Positions 25,593 through 35,513 are shown, counted from the first letter of the stretch. The stretch: 64,000 nt of DNA from Paenibacillus sp. cl123 (GCF_900101595.1 NZ_FMYY01000004.1:62001-126000), one strand, 5' to 3'. Translations and numbers: made by a program. Notes: generated from the sequence alone by a model not told the origin.

Positions 25593-27269
25593 TTGTCTAA
25601 GAAAAATATAGATAAATTGACGATTTTTGCCCTTGGCGGCGTGGGCGAGATCGGGAAGAACATGTATGTAGTGCAGTATGCCAATGATATCGTGGTGGTG
25701 GACTGCGGTCTGAAGTTCCCGGAGGAGGACATGCTGGGGATTGATATCGTCATTCCCGACATCTCCTACCTGCTGGAGAATCGTGACAAGGTACGCGGCA
25801 TTTTGATTACACACGGGCATGAAGATCACATCGGCGGCTTGCCGTACGTGCTGAAGAGCCTGAATGTTCCGATCTTTGCGACGCGCCTTACGCTTGGCCT
25901 GATCGAAACGAAGCTGAAGGAGGCCGGGCTGCTGGGCGAGACGAAGCGTATCGTCATCACGTCGGATTCAGAGCTGAAGCTCGGCTGCATGACGGCGACG
26001 TTCTTCAAGACGAATCACAGTATTCCGGATTCCGTAGGCGTATGCCTGGCAACACCGGAAGGCAACGTGGTTCACACGGGAGACTTCAAGTTCGATCAGA
26101 CGCCGGTAAACGAGCAGTATGCCGATCTTCATCGTATGGCGGCCATCGGCCAGCAGGGCGTGCTTGCCTTGCTGTCGGATAGCACGAACTCCGAGCGTCC
26201 GGGCTACACCGGCTCGGAGCGCAGCGTGGGCGCCGAGATCGAAGAGGTATTCCGCAAAGCGAAGCAGCGTGTCATTATCGCGACGTTCGCTTCCAACATT
26301 CACCGGGTCCAGCAAGTGATTGACGCTTGCCAGGTGACGCGCCGGAAGCTCACGGTTATCGGACGCAGCATGGTCAATGTCGTGTCTATCGCAAGCGAAC
26401 TGGGCTATCTGAACGTTCCGGACGGCATGCTGATTGAACCGGAAGAGGTCAACAAGCTGGCCGGCGACCGTGTCGTCATTCTCTGCACGGGATCGCAAGG
26501 CGAGCCGATGTCGGCTTTGACCCGGATGGCTCGCTCCACGCACCGCAAGATCGACATTTTGCCGGGGGATACGGTTATCATCGCAGCAACCCCAATCCCG
26601 GGCAATGAGCGTTATGTCGGGCGTACGGTAGATGAACTGATGCGCATTGGCGCACATGTCATCTACGGTCCGGGATCGATCACCGGGGTTCACGTCTCCG
26701 GCCATGGCAGCCAGGAAGAACTCAAGCTTATGCTGAACATCATGCGGCCTAAGTACTTTATTCCGATTCACGGCGAATACCGGATGCTGCGTCAGCACGG
26801 ACTGCTGGCCGAATCCGTCGGTATTCCGCGCGAAGACATTTTTATCGTGGATAACGGTGAGACGGTCGAGATCGTGGACGGCGTAGCACGGAAGGCTTCC
26901 AAGGTTCCCGCAGGGAATGTGCTGATCGACGGACTGGGTGTGGGCGATGTAGGAAATATCGTGCTTCGAGACCGCAAGCTGCTGTCTCAGGACGGCATCC
27001 TCGTCGTCGTCGTAACGCTCAGCAAGCAGGACGGGAAAATATTGTCCGGACCGGATATTATCTCCAGAGGCTTTGTCTATGTGAGAGAATCCGAAGGTTT
27101 GCTGGACGAGGCTAACCGGATTGTAACCAGCACTCTGCACCGGTTGATGAATGAGAACGTGAATGAGTGGGCGTCGCTCAAAACACATGTGAAAGACGCG
27201 CTTGGACGATTTTTATATGAACAAACCAGAAGAAGACCGATGATTCTTCCTATCATTATGGAAGTGTAG
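25593..27269 (+). CDS. Ribonuclease J (complete metallo-beta-lactamase motif)
   Basis: 558 residues from TTG 25593 with GAGGAGG upstream. RNase J combines endonuclease and 5-3 exonuclease activity in mRNA decay and rRNA maturation. The metal motif HGHEDHIGG is intact near residue 72, with HTGDFKFD and PIHGEYRML further on. The locus after dapA is that of B. subtilis rnjB (RNase J2), but as I recall J2 has a degraded motif while this protein reads like the J1 class. I therefore leave the symbol blank. No second RNase J is in the window. Confidence 0.93.
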   Translation: MSKKNIDKLTIFALGGVGEIGKNMYVVQYANDIVVVDCGLKFPEEDMLGIDIVIPDISYLLENRDKVRGILITHGHEDHIGGLPYVLKSLNVPIFATRLTLGLIETKLKEAGLLGETKRIVITSDSELKLGCMTATFFKTNHSIPDSVGVCLATPEGNVVHTGDFKFDQTPVNEQYADLHRMAAIGQQGVLALLSDSTNSERPGYTGSERSVGAEIEEVFRKAKQRVIIATFASNIHRVQQVIDACQVTRRKLTVIGRSMVNVVSIASELGYLNVPDGMLIEPEEVNKLAGDRVVILCTGSQGEPMSALTRMARSTHRKIDILPGDTVIIAATPIPGNERYVGRTVDELMRIGAHVIYGPGSITGVHVSGHGSQEELKLMLNIMRPKYFIPIHGEYRMLRQHGLLAESVGIPREDIFIVDNGETVEIVDGVARKASKVPAGNVLIDGLGVGDVGNIVLRDRKLLSQDGILVVVVTLSKQDGKILSGPDIISRGFVYVRESEGLLDEANRIVTSTLHRLMNENVNEWASLKTHVKDALGRFLYEQTRRRPMILPIIMEV

Positions 27270-27314
27270 TCACTCGCATTAGTCACTTGACCCTTTACCT
27301 TATAACAAAAACCG

Positions 27315-27357
27315 AAGCTTCCCGCGCCGGCTGCCGCCGCGCTTGCGGGAAGCTTTT
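27315..27357 (+). terminator. Strong terminator after rnj
   Basis: AAGCTTCCCGC (27315-27325) pairs perfectly with GCGGGAAGCTT (27345-27355), followed by TTT. Confidence 0.9.
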
Positions 27358-27366
27358 TGCATGCGC

Positions 27367-27396
27367 GCATATTCCTCAGGGGCGAACCCATACTAT
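27367..27396 (+). promoter_or_regulatory. Candidate sporulation promoter (sigma-G, or sigma-E) for tepA
   Basis: GCATA (27367-27371), 17 bases, CATACTA (27389-27395) fits the forespore sigma-G pattern with an exact -10. The same bases also read as sigma-E (GCATATTC, 14 bases, CATACTAT). Either way it is a sporulation-type element 36 bases before tepA. Confidence 0.5.
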
Positions 27397-27431
27397 AGTC
27401 AGATTGGGATTTTTGGCGAGGGGGATCATTC

Positions 27432-28190
27432 ATGTCCAATAACGACAAACAGGAGCAACAGCCTCAGCCGGCACAGCCTCAGGTGAATCCGGCGCCGGAA
27501 GAGATGCGCAAGAACGGAGCGGTAGAAGCCATACAGCAGCTTGGCCAGACTGCCGTTCCGAACGGAGAGTCCAACATCTTCTGCATGACCATCATCGGCC
27601 AGGTAGAAGGCCATATCGTGCTGCCTCCCCAGAACAAAACGACCAAATACGAGCATCTGATTCCGCAACTGGTGGCGGCCGAGCAAAATCAGAAGATAGA
27701 GGGAGTCCTCATCATTCTGAATACGGTAGGAGGCGATGTCGAGGCTGGACTGGCCATAGCGGAGATGATCGCAACCTTGTCCAAGCCGACCGTCACCCTG
27801 GTGCTGGGAGGCGGGCATAGCATCGGCGTGCCCATCGCCGTCTCGGCCAGTTATTCCATCATCGCAGAGACAGCGACGATGACCATTCACCCGATCCGTC
27901 TGAACGGTCTTGTGATCGGGGTTCCACAGACGTTCGAATATCTGGACAAGATGCAGGAGCGGGTCATTCGCTTTGTTACCCGGCATTCGCGGGTCGAGGA
28001 GGAGAAATTCAAGGAGCTGATGTTCAAAACAGGCGAGCTGACGAGGGATATCGGGACTACCGTCATCGGGGCGGATGCCGTGAGATATGGCTTGATCGAC
28101 AGCTTGGGCGGCGTCGGGGAGGCGATCCGCAAGCTCAATGAATTGATCGAGAGCCGGCGTCAGCAGCAAGCAGGAGGAATGGTGCAATGA
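27432..28190 (+). CDS. tepA: ClpP-like protease TepA, spore outgrowth
   Basis: 252 residues. ClpP-like serine protease fold: [36 protein letters not shown] around the nucleophile position, and [11 protein letters not shown] with the His. In B. subtilis the protein (YmfB/TepA) has been linked to degradation of small acid-soluble spore proteins in outgrowth. The N-terminus is rich in Gln, Pro and acidic residues. The start ATG 27432 follows GAGGGG. It overlaps ylzJ by 4 bases and has a sporulation-type promoter. Confidence 0.9.
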   Translation: MSNNDKQEQQPQPAQPQVNPAPEEMRKNGAVEAIQQLGQTAVPNGESNIFCMTIIGQVEGHIVLPPQNKTTKYEHLIPQLVAAEQNQKIEGVLIILNTVGGDVEAGLAIAEMIATLSKPTVTLVLGGGHSIGVPIAVSASYSIIAETATMTIHPIRLNGLVIGVPQTFEYLDKMQERVIRFVTRHSRVEEEKFKELMFKTGELTRDIGTTVIGADAVRYGLIDSLGGVGEAIRKLNELIESRRQQQAGGMVQ

Positions 28191-28426
28191 TTCATTATAC
28201 GGTGCTGCCTATGGAAGCTGTCAGGGAGGGAATCGACAGTCCGCCGCCGTCATCCCATCTGCAGACGATGGAAATATCGCTTGGCGGCGTGACCATGCAG
28301 GTACAGCCGCTGAATGCATCGCAAGCCGCGATCGTCCGGCTCATCAGCTGCGACCTGCAGGATTATTTGAACCCCCGGCTCGCTCCCGGTCAAATCATCG
28401 AATTTCAGCCGGTGATCGTCAGCTAA
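28187..28426 (+). CDS. YlzJ-like small protein
   Basis: 79 residues, ATGA overlap with tepA, so translationally coupled. The YlzJ pattern is visible: [12 protein letters not shown] at the start and [14 protein letters not shown] near the end. The function is unknown. In Bacillus it sits between tepA and spoIIIE as here. No signal peptide or membrane segment. Confidence 0.75.
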   Translation: MIHYTVLPMEAVREGIDSPPPSSHLQTMEISLGGVTMQVQPLNASQAAIVRLISCDLQDYLNPRLAPGQIIEFQPVIVS

Positions 28427-28465
28427 TGTTATCATGCCGGTCAGCGTACGTTTCTCCCCAGTTTA

Positions 28466-28474
28466 TGGTATAAT
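28466..28474 (+). promoter_or_regulatory. Extended -10 promoter upstream of spoIIIE
   Basis: TGGTATAAT (28466-28474) is an extended -10 element with no convincing -35. It lies 22 bases before the TTG start. Confidence 0.45.
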
Positions 28475-28496
28475 GGGCTGACGGGGGTGAACGGCG

Positions 28497-31085
28497 TTGG
28501 CCAAAAGGAAGAAAAAAGGCAAAGGGATTAAAGCGAATTTAAAATTCGAGCTCTACGGAATCGTTATTCTCACATTATCCGTCATCGCATTGTCCCGTGA
28601 AGGCTCGGTGGCCCGTTCGCTGACCTATCTGTTCCGGTTCGTCATCGGAACATGGGATTTTATCATTCCGCTCGTATGCATCTACGCTGCGCTTTATGCG
28701 ATGATGAAGCGAAGATGGCCGATATGGCGGACAACCCGCAAGGCGGGGCTGCTGCTTATCCTGCTCTCTCTGCTGCTGATGAGTCACATCAGCCTGTTCG
28801 CCATGCTTTTCCCCAAAGCGGGGTTTGAAGCCGGGCAAATCTTGTCCCAGACATGGGCAAGTCTTGTGGACGGTCTCGAAGGGACGGAGCAGGGACAAAA
28901 TATTTTGACCGACAGCGTAGGCGGAGGCATGGTCGGCGCCGTGCTGTACGCCGCTTTTTTCTTCATGTTCGGGAATCTGGGAGCCAGACTGATTCAGATT
29001 ACATTGATCGTTGCCGGCGTCATTCTGGTGACCGGCTGGTCCATCGGCGACATCGCGGAGAAGCTGCGGGCGCGTAAACCGTTCAAGGACACGCTGCTCG
29101 GCCAATATATCCGCAGCAAGGCGCTGGAACGCAGGCAGGCCAGGACGGCAGAAGCCGCAGCGGCGAAGAAGAAGAAGCCGACCGCCCCGGCGGCAGCCTA
29201 TGCGGGCGTTCAAGACGACGAGTTCAACGAAGAATCGTACAAGCCGGCGCCCAAGGGGCGCAAAACGGACGGCAAGAAGCGGTCGCTGTTTTTCGAGCTG
29301 CTGAAGCCGACGGGCGGCGAGAGCGAGGCCAAGCCGAAGGCGGCGCGCAAGAAGGCGGAGGAGCCGGAAGCTGACGAGGAGGAGGTCACCGTCTACGCGG
29401 CGGATCAGGACAGTGCCGGTGGCGCTTCCTGGCAGCAGGAGGAAGCGGAGTCGGAGTCGCCGATCCCGGTCATTCGCGACTTCCAGGAGCAGGTCCGGCA
29501 GGAAGAGACCTACAGCAAGGTGCCCGACCGGAACCAGGCGGCCGGAGGGGCCGGCTTGACTGCCGCGGCTGCCAAGAAAACGCCTGCGGGGGACGGTTCT
29601 GCCGAGGACGGGGAGGGCCAAGGCGAGGACTTCGATATCAAAGTCAAGCCGCTGACGCTTCCTTACGAGCTGCCGTCGCTTGCGCTGCTGTCCAAGCCGG
29701 CATCAGGCAAGGGCGGCGAGTCGCTTGATTATAAAGCGGTAGCCCGCAAGCTGGAAGCCACTCTGGAAAGCTTCGGCGTACGGGCGAAGGTGCTGGAGGT
29801 CGTGCGCGGGCCAGCGGTGACCCGGTACGAGATTCAGCCCGACGTAGGCGTGAAGGTCAGCCGGATCGTAAGTCTGACGGATGACATCGCGCTTGCGCTG
29901 GCGGCTAAGGATATCCGGATGGAAGCGCCGATTCCGGGCAAGTCGGCTATCGGCATCGAGGTGCCGAATACAGAGGTATCGATCGTCACGATGCGCGAGG
30001 TGATGGAGACGGCAACCTTTCAGGATGCTGCGTCCAAGCTGTCGATTACGCTCGGGCGGGATATTTCGGGCCAGCCTATCGTCGGCAACCTGTCGAAGAT
30101 GCCCCATATGCTTGTCGCGGGGGCTACGGGATCGGGCAAGTCGGTATGCGTCAACGGGATTATTACCAGCATCCTGTTCAAAGCGAAGCCGGATGAGGTT
30201 AAATTCCTGATGATCGACCCCAAGATGGTCGAGCTCAACGTATACAACGGAATCCCGCATCTGCTCGCTCCGGTCGTCACCGATCCGAAGCGCGCTTCGC
30301 TGGCGCTCAAGAAAGTGGTCGTGGAGATGGAGAAGCGGTACGAGCTCTTCTCCAAAAGCGGCACGCGGAATATCGAAGGCTATAACAATATGCTGATTGA
30401 AACGCAGACCGGCGCTCCTCTGCCCTATATCGTCGTCATCGTCGATGAGCTTGCCGACTTGATGATGGTGGCGGCGAACGATGTGGAGGATGCGATCTGC
30501 CGGCTGGCGCAAATGGCGCGGGCGGCGGGCATTCATCTGCTGATCGCGACGCAGCGGCCTTCTGTCGACGTCATTACGGGAGTCATCAAGGCCAATATTC
30601 CGTCCCGGATCGCTTTCGGCGTGTCGTCGCAGGTGGACTCGCGCACGATTCTGGATTCGGCGGGTGCGGAGAAGCTGCTGGGCCGCGGCGATATGCTGTA
30701 CCTGCCGATGGGCGCATCCAAGCCGGTTCGCGTGCAGGGGGCTTTCCTCTCCGATCAGGAGGTGGAGACCGTGTGCAACTTTGTCCGCACTCAGCGTCAA
30801 GTCGAATACGTCGAGGATATGGTGCCTCAGGTGGACGACAAGTCGGACGACCAGGATCTGTTCGAGGATGAGCTGTATGATCAGGCGGTGCAGATCATCC
30901 TGGAAGCCAAGCAGGCTTCCGTATCGCTGCTTCAGCGGCGCATGAGGATCGGCTATACGCGGGCGGCCAGGCTGATCGATACGATGGAAGCCAAGGGAGT
31001 CGTAGGCCCTTACGAGGGCAGCAAGCCGCGTGAGGTGCTGGTCTCGCTGGAGCAGTATCAGACAAACAACCGGATGAGCTCCTGA
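28497..31085 (+). CDS. spoIIIE: DNA translocase SpoIIIE / FtsK
   Basis: 862 residues from TTG 28497. It pumps DNA through the division septum, including the forespore chromosome. Four N-terminal membrane helices occupy about residues 20-175. A long Lys/Glu/Pro-rich linker (about 215-400) follows, longer than in B. subtilis. The motor has Walker A GATGSGKS near residue 540, a Walker B region ([12 protein letters not shown]), and the [12 protein letters not shown] block. The C-terminal gamma winged helix ([30 protein letters not shown]) recognises SRS/KOPS-type sequences. The locus identifies it as SpoIIIE rather than SftA. Confidence 0.94.
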   Translation: MAKRKKKGKGIKANLKFELYGIVILTLSVIALSREGSVARSLTYLFRFVIGTWDFIIPLVCIYAALYAMMKRRWPIWRTTRKAGLLLILLSLLLMSHISLFAMLFPKAGFEAGQILSQTWASLVDGLEGTEQGQNILTDSVGGGMVGAVLYAAFFFMFGNLGARLIQITLIVAGVILVTGWSIGDIAEKLRARKPFKDTLLGQYIRSKALERRQARTAEAAAAKKKKPTAPAAAYAGVQDDEFNEESYKPAPKGRKTDGKKRSLFFELLKPTGGESEAKPKAARKKAEEPEADEEEVTVYAADQDSAGGASWQQEEAESESPIPVIRDFQEQVRQEETYSKVPDRNQAAGGAGLTAAAAKKTPAGDGSAEDGEGQGEDFDIKVKPLTLPYELPSLALLSKPASGKGGESLDYKAVARKLEATLESFGVRAKVLEVVRGPAVTRYEIQPDVGVKVSRIVSLTDDIALALAAKDIRMEAPIPGKSAIGIEVPNTEVSIVTMREVMETATFQDAASKLSITLGRDISGQPIVGNLSKMPHMLVAGATGSGKSVCVNGIITSILFKAKPDEVKFLMIDPKMVELNVYNGIPHLLAPVVTDPKRASLALKKVVVEMEKRYELFSKSGTRNIEGYNNMLIETQTGAPLPYIVVIVDELADLMMVAANDVEDAICRLAQMARAAGIHLLIATQRPSVDVITGVIKANIPSRIAFGVSSQVDSRTILDSAGAEKLLGRGDMLYLPMGASKPVRVQGAFLSDQEVETVCNFVRTQRQVEYVEDMVPQVDDKSDDQDLFEDELYDQAVQIILEAKQASVSLLQRRMRIGYTRAARLIDTMEAKGVVGPYEGSKPREVLVSLEQYQTNNRMSS

Positions 31086-31110
31086 CAAATCTCGGATGAG
31101 CCGCCAAGGC

Positions 31111-31141
31111 TGAATAATCGCGGGTTCCCTTTCTCATAATA
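31111..31141 (+). promoter_or_regulatory. Candidate sigma-G promoter for sleB
   Basis: TGAATA (31111-31116), an 18-base spacer and CATAATA (31135-31141). The sigma-G consensus is TGAATA, 17-18 bases, CATACTA, so the match is 12 of 13. SleB is made in the forespore in B. subtilis. Confidence 0.7.
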
Positions 31142-31191
31142 ACCTTATATTAGGTTGCCAATAAGTTGGCGAGAAAGGTGAGTTGCCGTTC

Positions 31192-31995
31192 ATGAACAAA
31201 CGATTGATTGTCATTACGGTTACCTTGGTCGCGGTTTTGTTTGCCGGATTGGAGCTGAAGCATCGTCTCGTTACGGAGCAGACCTTCAGTAAAAATGAGA
31301 TTCGATACGGCGCATCCGGTACGGCCGATACTTACGAGCTTCAGGGCCGCTTGAAATTTCTGGGCTTTTACAAAGGCGATGTGGACGGAGATTTCGGGTA
31401 CCAGACCTTGAAGGCACTCAAGTGGTTTCAGTCCGAGTTCGGCTTGAAGGCCGATGGAGTCGCCGGAGACAAAACGAAGCTGAAGCTGTGGGAAGCGACG
31501 AAAAACTGGAAGGCGAAGGCCGAGGAGTTGCCGCCATGGGTAACAGGCAGCTCGTCCGGCAGCGCTGGAAACGCCGCCGGCGGTGGAGGCGCAGCAGCCT
31601 CCCCTCCCGCAGGGATGACGCAGGCGACCCGGCTAGGCTTTTCCCAGCAGGATCTAAAGCTGATGGCCAATGCCGTCCACGGCGAGGCCAGAGGCGAGCC
31701 TTACATCGGGCAGGTCGCTGTGGCGGCGGTCATACTGAATCGCGTGAAGTCGTCAAGCTTCCCGAATACGGTGTCCGGGGTCATCTTCCAGCCTGGGGCG
31801 TTTACAGCCGTAGCGGACGGCCAGATCTGGCTGGAGCCGAACGAGACCTCGTTCAAAGCGGTGCAGGATGCGGTGAACGGCTCGGACCCGACAGGCGGCT
31901 GCTTGTATTATTTCAACCCGGTTACGGCGACTTCCAAATGGATCTGGACCCGGCCTCAGGTGAAAACAATCGGCAAACATATTTTCTGCAAATAG
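31192..31995 (+). CDS. sleB: Spore cortex-lytic enzyme SleB
   Basis: 267 residues from ATG 31192; TTG 31185-side start at 31183 is in frame but almost touches the ribosome binding site. An N-terminal hydrophobic export signal (LIVITVTLVAVLFAGLEL) is followed by a peptidoglycan-binding domain (ELQGRLKFLGFYKGDVDGDFG, split here only by position) at about 45-105. A Gly/Ala/Ser linker leads to the C-terminal Hydrolase_2 domain with NAVHGEARGEPY, whose Glu is the expected catalytic residue, ending in KTIGKHIFCK as in Bacillus SleB. It is a lytic transglycosylase acting on cortex muramic lactam peptidoglycan during germination. No ypeB follows, unlike in Bacillus. Confidence 0.9.
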   Translation: MNKRLIVITVTLVAVLFAGLELKHRLVTEQTFSKNEIRYGASGTADTYELQGRLKFLGFYKGDVDGDFGYQTLKALKWFQSEFGLKADGVAGDKTKLKLWEATKNWKAKAEELPPWVTGSSSGSAGNAAGGGGAAASPPAGMTQATRLGFSQQDLKLMANAVHGEARGEPYIGQVAVAAVILNRVKSSSFPNTVSGVIFQPGAFTAVADGQIWLEPNETSFKAVQDAVNGSDPTGGCLYYFNPVTATSKWIWTRPQVKTIGKHIFCK

Positions 31996-32001
31996 CAGGG
32001 C

Positions 32002-32035
32002 GAAGAAGTAACCGTTCATGCGGTTGCTTCTTCTG
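32002..32035 (+). terminator. Terminator-like inverted repeat after sleB
   Basis: GAAGAAGTAACCG (32002-32014) pairs with CGGTTGCTTCTTC (32021-32033) with one mismatch. There is no long T-run outside the stem. Confidence 0.6.
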
Positions 32036-32053
32036 CTTAGAGAGGAATATAAT
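32024..32053 (+). promoter_or_regulatory. Sigma-A type promoter for ymfF, overlapping the sleB terminator
   Basis: TTGCTT (32024-32029), an 18-base spacer and TATAAT (32048-32053). The -35 lies in the 3-prime arm of the upstream hairpin. Confidence 0.5.
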
Positions 32054-32107
32054 GGAATACGACCGGAGGCTGCGGTTATGCTTTTGTCGAGAGGAGTTGT
32101 TGCGGTT

Positions 32108-33391
32108 ATGAAGCAGATTCAATTCGAGCGTGGAACTGTGCGCGGCATACGCGTCCACGTGCTGCCCACCGATCAGTTCAAGACTTATGCGATTTCGATT
32201 TACGTAGGACGCCCCTTGGAGGAAGATACGGTTACGCCAACAGCGCTGATTCCATTCGTGCTGCGCCGCGGGAGCCAGTCTTACCCCGAGACCAAGCAGT
32301 TCAGAGAGAGGCTGGATGACTTGTACGGTGCGGGCTTTGGCTTCGACGTCTACAAGCGCGGCGATTATCAGATGGTTCAGTTCAAGATGGATGTCATCCA
32401 AGACGATTTTGTGGCAAGCTCCGAGTCGCTGCTTGGGCAAGCGCTGCAGTTTTTGGGCGAAGCGGTCACTCAGCCGGCGCGGGAAAACGGTCATCTCCTC
32501 CGTAAATATATCGATACCGAGAAGGAGACTGTCCGGAAGAAGCTGGAAGCCATCGTAAATGATAAAATTCGTTATGCGGCCGAGCGCTGTATCGAAGAGA
32601 TGTGCAGCGAAGAGCCGTATCGGCTGCATCCGCTCGGCAAAATCTCGGCGCTCGCCGATATAGACGCAGCTTCCTTGAGTTCCGCTTATGAGAGCTGGCT
32701 GAAGCGGGCCCCGATCGATATCTACGTCGTAGGCGACACGAAGCTGGAGGACGTGCTGCCGCTGGTGTCGCAATACTTTGTCGTTGACCGGGAAGCGGAG
32801 GCAGGCTATGAACGGAAGCCGCAGCATCGCCGCGTCGGTGAAGTCAAGGAAGTTATCGAGCGGCTGGATGTGAATCAAGGCAAGCTGAATATGGGCTTGC
32901 GTATCCCCACATCGTATGGCGATGATTCCTATCCGGCCGCATTGATGTACAACGGTATTCTCGGAGGATACCCCCATGCCAAGCTGTTCACCAACGTACG
33001 CGAGAAAGCGAGCCTGGCTTATTACGCGTCCTCGCGCCTTGACGGTCACAAGGGCATACTGACCATCCAGTCAGGCATCGAGATTGCCAACTTTGCGAAA
33101 GCCGTCGCGATCATCAAGGAACAGCTGCAGGCGATGGAACAGGGACAGATCAGCGAAACCGAGCTGCAACAAACGAAAGCGATGATAACCGGCCATCTGC
33201 GGGAACTCCAGGATTCCGCATTCGAGCTGATTTCCTTCGACTTCAATAACCGGCTGTCCGGCGCCGAGCGAACCGTGCCGAAGCTGATCGAGGCGGTGGA
33301 GGCTATTACCCCTGCTCATATCCAAACGATGGCCCGGAGCGTGGAGCTGGACACGATCTATTTCCTGACCGATAGCAAAGGGGGACAATAA
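32108..33391 (+). CDS. ymfF: M16 family peptidase-like protein YmfF (catalytically degenerate partner)
   Basis: 427 residues from ATG 32108 (GAGGAG upstream). An in-frame ATG at 32078 has its own GGAGG and is a real alternative. The M16 fold is recognisable (PFVLRRGSQSYPETKQFRERLDDLYGAGFGF and MYNGILGGYPHAKLFTNVREKASLAYYASS), but the inverted zinc motif HXXEH is absent. It abuts ymfH, which has the motif. Paired M16 proteins, one active and one inactive, commonly form heterodimers, and that is the likely arrangement. The substrate is unknown. Confidence 0.88.
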   Translation: MKQIQFERGTVRGIRVHVLPTDQFKTYAISIYVGRPLEEDTVTPTALIPFVLRRGSQSYPETKQFRERLDDLYGAGFGFDVYKRGDYQMVQFKMDVIQDDFVASSESLLGQALQFLGEAVTQPARENGHLLRKYIDTEKETVRKKLEAIVNDKIRYAAERCIEEMCSEEPYRLHPLGKISALADIDAASLSSAYESWLKRAPIDIYVVGDTKLEDVLPLVSQYFVVDREAEAGYERKPQHRRVGEVKEVIERLDVNQGKLNMGLRIPTSYGDDSYPAALMYNGILGGYPHAKLFTNVREKASLAYYASSRLDGHKGILTIQSGIEIANFAKAVAIIKEQLQAMEQGQISETELQQTKAMITGHLRELQDSAFELISFDFNNRLSGAERTVPKLIEAVEAITPAHIQTMARSVELDTIYFLTDSKGGQ

Positions 33392-34678
33392 ATGCAAACC
33401 ATCCCTTATCCGCAAGTCAAAGAAACGCTGTATACGGAGACGCTGCCCAACGGCTTGAGCGTGTTTATTTTACCGAAGCCGGGTTTTCAAAAAACGTACG
33501 CCACTTTCTCGACCAAATACGGCTCCATCGACAATCATTTCCGGGTCGAAGGACAGCCGGAGCAGAAAGTGCCGGACGGCATCGCCCATTTTCTGGAGCA
33601 TAAAATGTTCGAGGAGCCGACAGGCGATATTTTCTCGGTATTCGCGGCCCAAGGGGCATCCGCCAACGCCTTCACAAGCTTCGATCGGACGGCGTACCTG
33701 TTCTCCGCGACCGGACAGATCCGGGAGAACTTGACGACGCTGATCAATTTTGTGCAAAATCCTTATTTTACCGATGAGAATGTGGAGAAGGAAAAAGGAA
33801 TTATCGGTCAGGAAATCAATATGTACGCGGACAATCCGGACTGGCGCTCTTACTTTGGATTGATCGAAACGATGTATCACGTGCACCCGGTACATATCGA
33901 TATAGCGGGCACGGTAGCGTCGATCGCCCAGATCAGCAAGGAAATGCTGTACGAGTGCTACCATACCTTCTACCATCCGACCAATATGAGTCTGTTCGTA
34001 GTCGGGGGCGTAGATCCCGAGGAAATTATGGAGCTGATCCGCAGCAATCAGGCGGCTAAAACCTTCAAGCCGCAAGGTGAAATTCTGCGCCTGTTCGACC
34101 AGGAGCCCGGCACCGTCAAGCAGGCGCGCAAAACGACAAAGCTGCCTGTCTCGGTGCCCAAATGCTTGTTTGGCTGCAAGGAGCCCGAGCAGCCGCTTCG
34201 CGGCCGCGATATGCTGAAGCGGGAGCTGACGATGAAGGTGCTGCTGGATGCGCTGCTAAGCTCCAGCTCGGCTATTTATCAGAAGCTGTACGACGAGCAG
34301 CTGATCTCCGATAACTTCGGCTCCGAGTACAATATTGCGGAGCAGTACGCGTTCTCGGTGCTGGGCGGAGATACGAAGGACCCTGAACTGCTGATCTCCC
34401 GCGTGCAGGAAGAAATCGACCGCGTGAAGCAAACGGGCGTAAGCCAGACCGATTTCGAACGCAGCAGGAAGAAGAAAATCGGCGGATTTTTGCGTCAGCT
34501 GAATTCGCCGGAAGCGATCGCCAACGAATTTACCAAATACCGGTTCAAGGATGCAGACCTGTTCGACGTGCTTCCCGTGTATGAGGAGCTAACGCTGGAG
34601 GAAGTGAACAGTTTGCTGCGCGCGCATTTCGACTGGAGCCAGCTGGCCGCTTCCATCGTCCGAAGTGAGGACCAATGA
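33392..34678 (+). CDS. ymfH: M16 family zinc peptidase YmfH (active subunit)
   Basis: 428 residues, start codon immediately after the ymfF stop. The inverted zinc motif HFLEH appears in GIAHFLEHKMFEEP near residue 67. The downstream glutamate helix is VEKEKGIIGQEINMYADNPD. The second, non-catalytic M16 domain is complete. It is expected to work with YmfF. Overlap of 4 bases with ymfI suggests co-translation. Confidence 0.9.
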   Translation: MQTIPYPQVKETLYTETLPNGLSVFILPKPGFQKTYATFSTKYGSIDNHFRVEGQPEQKVPDGIAHFLEHKMFEEPTGDIFSVFAAQGASANAFTSFDRTAYLFSATGQIRENLTTLINFVQNPYFTDENVEKEKGIIGQEINMYADNPDWRSYFGLIETMYHVHPVHIDIAGTVASIAQISKEMLYECYHTFYHPTNMSLFVVGGVDPEEIMELIRSNQAAKTFKPQGEILRLFDQEPGTVKQARKTTKLPVSVPKCLFGCKEPEQPLRGRDMLKRELTMKVLLDALLSSSSAIYQKLYDEQLISDNFGSEYNIAEQYAFSVLGGDTKDPELLISRVQEEIDRVKQTGVSQTDFERSRKKKIGGFLRQLNSPEAIANEFTKYRFKDADLFDVLPVYEELTLEEVNSLLRAHFDWSQLAASIVRSEDQ

Positions 34679-35439
34679 CCTCGCTGCCGGACACCAAATC
34701 CTTCACCGAGCAAACGGTGCTTGTTACGGGGGCGAGCCGCGGCATCGGCGCTGCGATCGCCCGCCGCTTCGCGTCAGCCCGCATGAACGTGATCATTCAT
34801 TATCTGCATTCGCATGAAGCGGCCAATGAAACGGCCAGGCAATGCATGCATCATGGTGCGCGCGTACTGACCGTGACGGCCGACCTGCGCTCCCAGGAGC
34901 AGATCGCCCGGATGAAAGAAAAGCTGCAGCAGCACGGGCTTGTCCCCGATATTCTGGTGAACAATGCCGGCATCTCGCATTACGGGATGCTGGCTGACAT
35001 CACGGAGGAAGAGTGGGATCAGGTCATGAACGTCAATCTGAAGGGCATGTTTCTGATGACCCGACAGTTTATGCCGGAGATGGTTGCGCAGAAGTTCGGC
35101 CGCATCATTAATGTATCCTCCATCTGGGGCATGTCGGGCGCTTCGTGCGAGGTCGCTTATTCGACGGCCAAGGGCGGGATGAACGCCTTCACCAAGGCGC
35201 TGGCCAAGGAGCTCGCGCCGTCCGGCGTTACGGTCAATGCGGTCGCGCCAGGCGTGGTAGACACCATGATGATGGCGGGATTCAACCCCGAGGAAAAGGC
35301 TGCGCTTGAGAATGACATTCCCGCAGGCCGGTTCGGCCAGCCCGATGAGATTGCATCGCTTGTTTATTTTCTGGCGCTGCCCGAATCTGGTTATATTACC
35401 GGTCAAATTATTAGCCCTAACGGCGGCTGGCTTACTTAG
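34675..35439 (+). CDS. ymfI: Short-chain dehydrogenase/reductase YmfI
   Basis: 254 residues, start ATG 34675 overlapping the ymfH stop. Classical SDR: TGASRGIGAAIARRF cofactor motif, NNAGIS, catalytic Ser/Tyr/Lys in NVSSIWG and YSTAKGG, and the C-terminal GQIISPNGGW. It resembles FabG-type 3-oxoacyl-ACP reductases, but an elongation role is not proven; the substrate is unknown. The conserved ymfFHIJK order supports the name. Confidence 0.88.
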   Translation: MTSLPDTKSFTEQTVLVTGASRGIGAAIARRFASARMNVIIHYLHSHEAANETARQCMHHGARVLTVTADLRSQEQIARMKEKLQQHGLVPDILVNNAGISHYGMLADITEEEWDQVMNVNLKGMFLMTRQFMPEMVAQKFGRIINVSSIWGMSGASCEVAYSTAKGGMNAFTKALAKELAPSGVTVNAVAPGVVDTMMMAGFNPEEKAALENDIPAGRFGQPDEIASLVYFLALPESGYITGQIISPNGGWLT

Positions 35440-35513
35440 GCTTGTATAAGACCCCATCATATTGCGAATTCTATCCCATGTAACGTCCATTACCTTTGAG
35501 GGAGGAATTCAAC

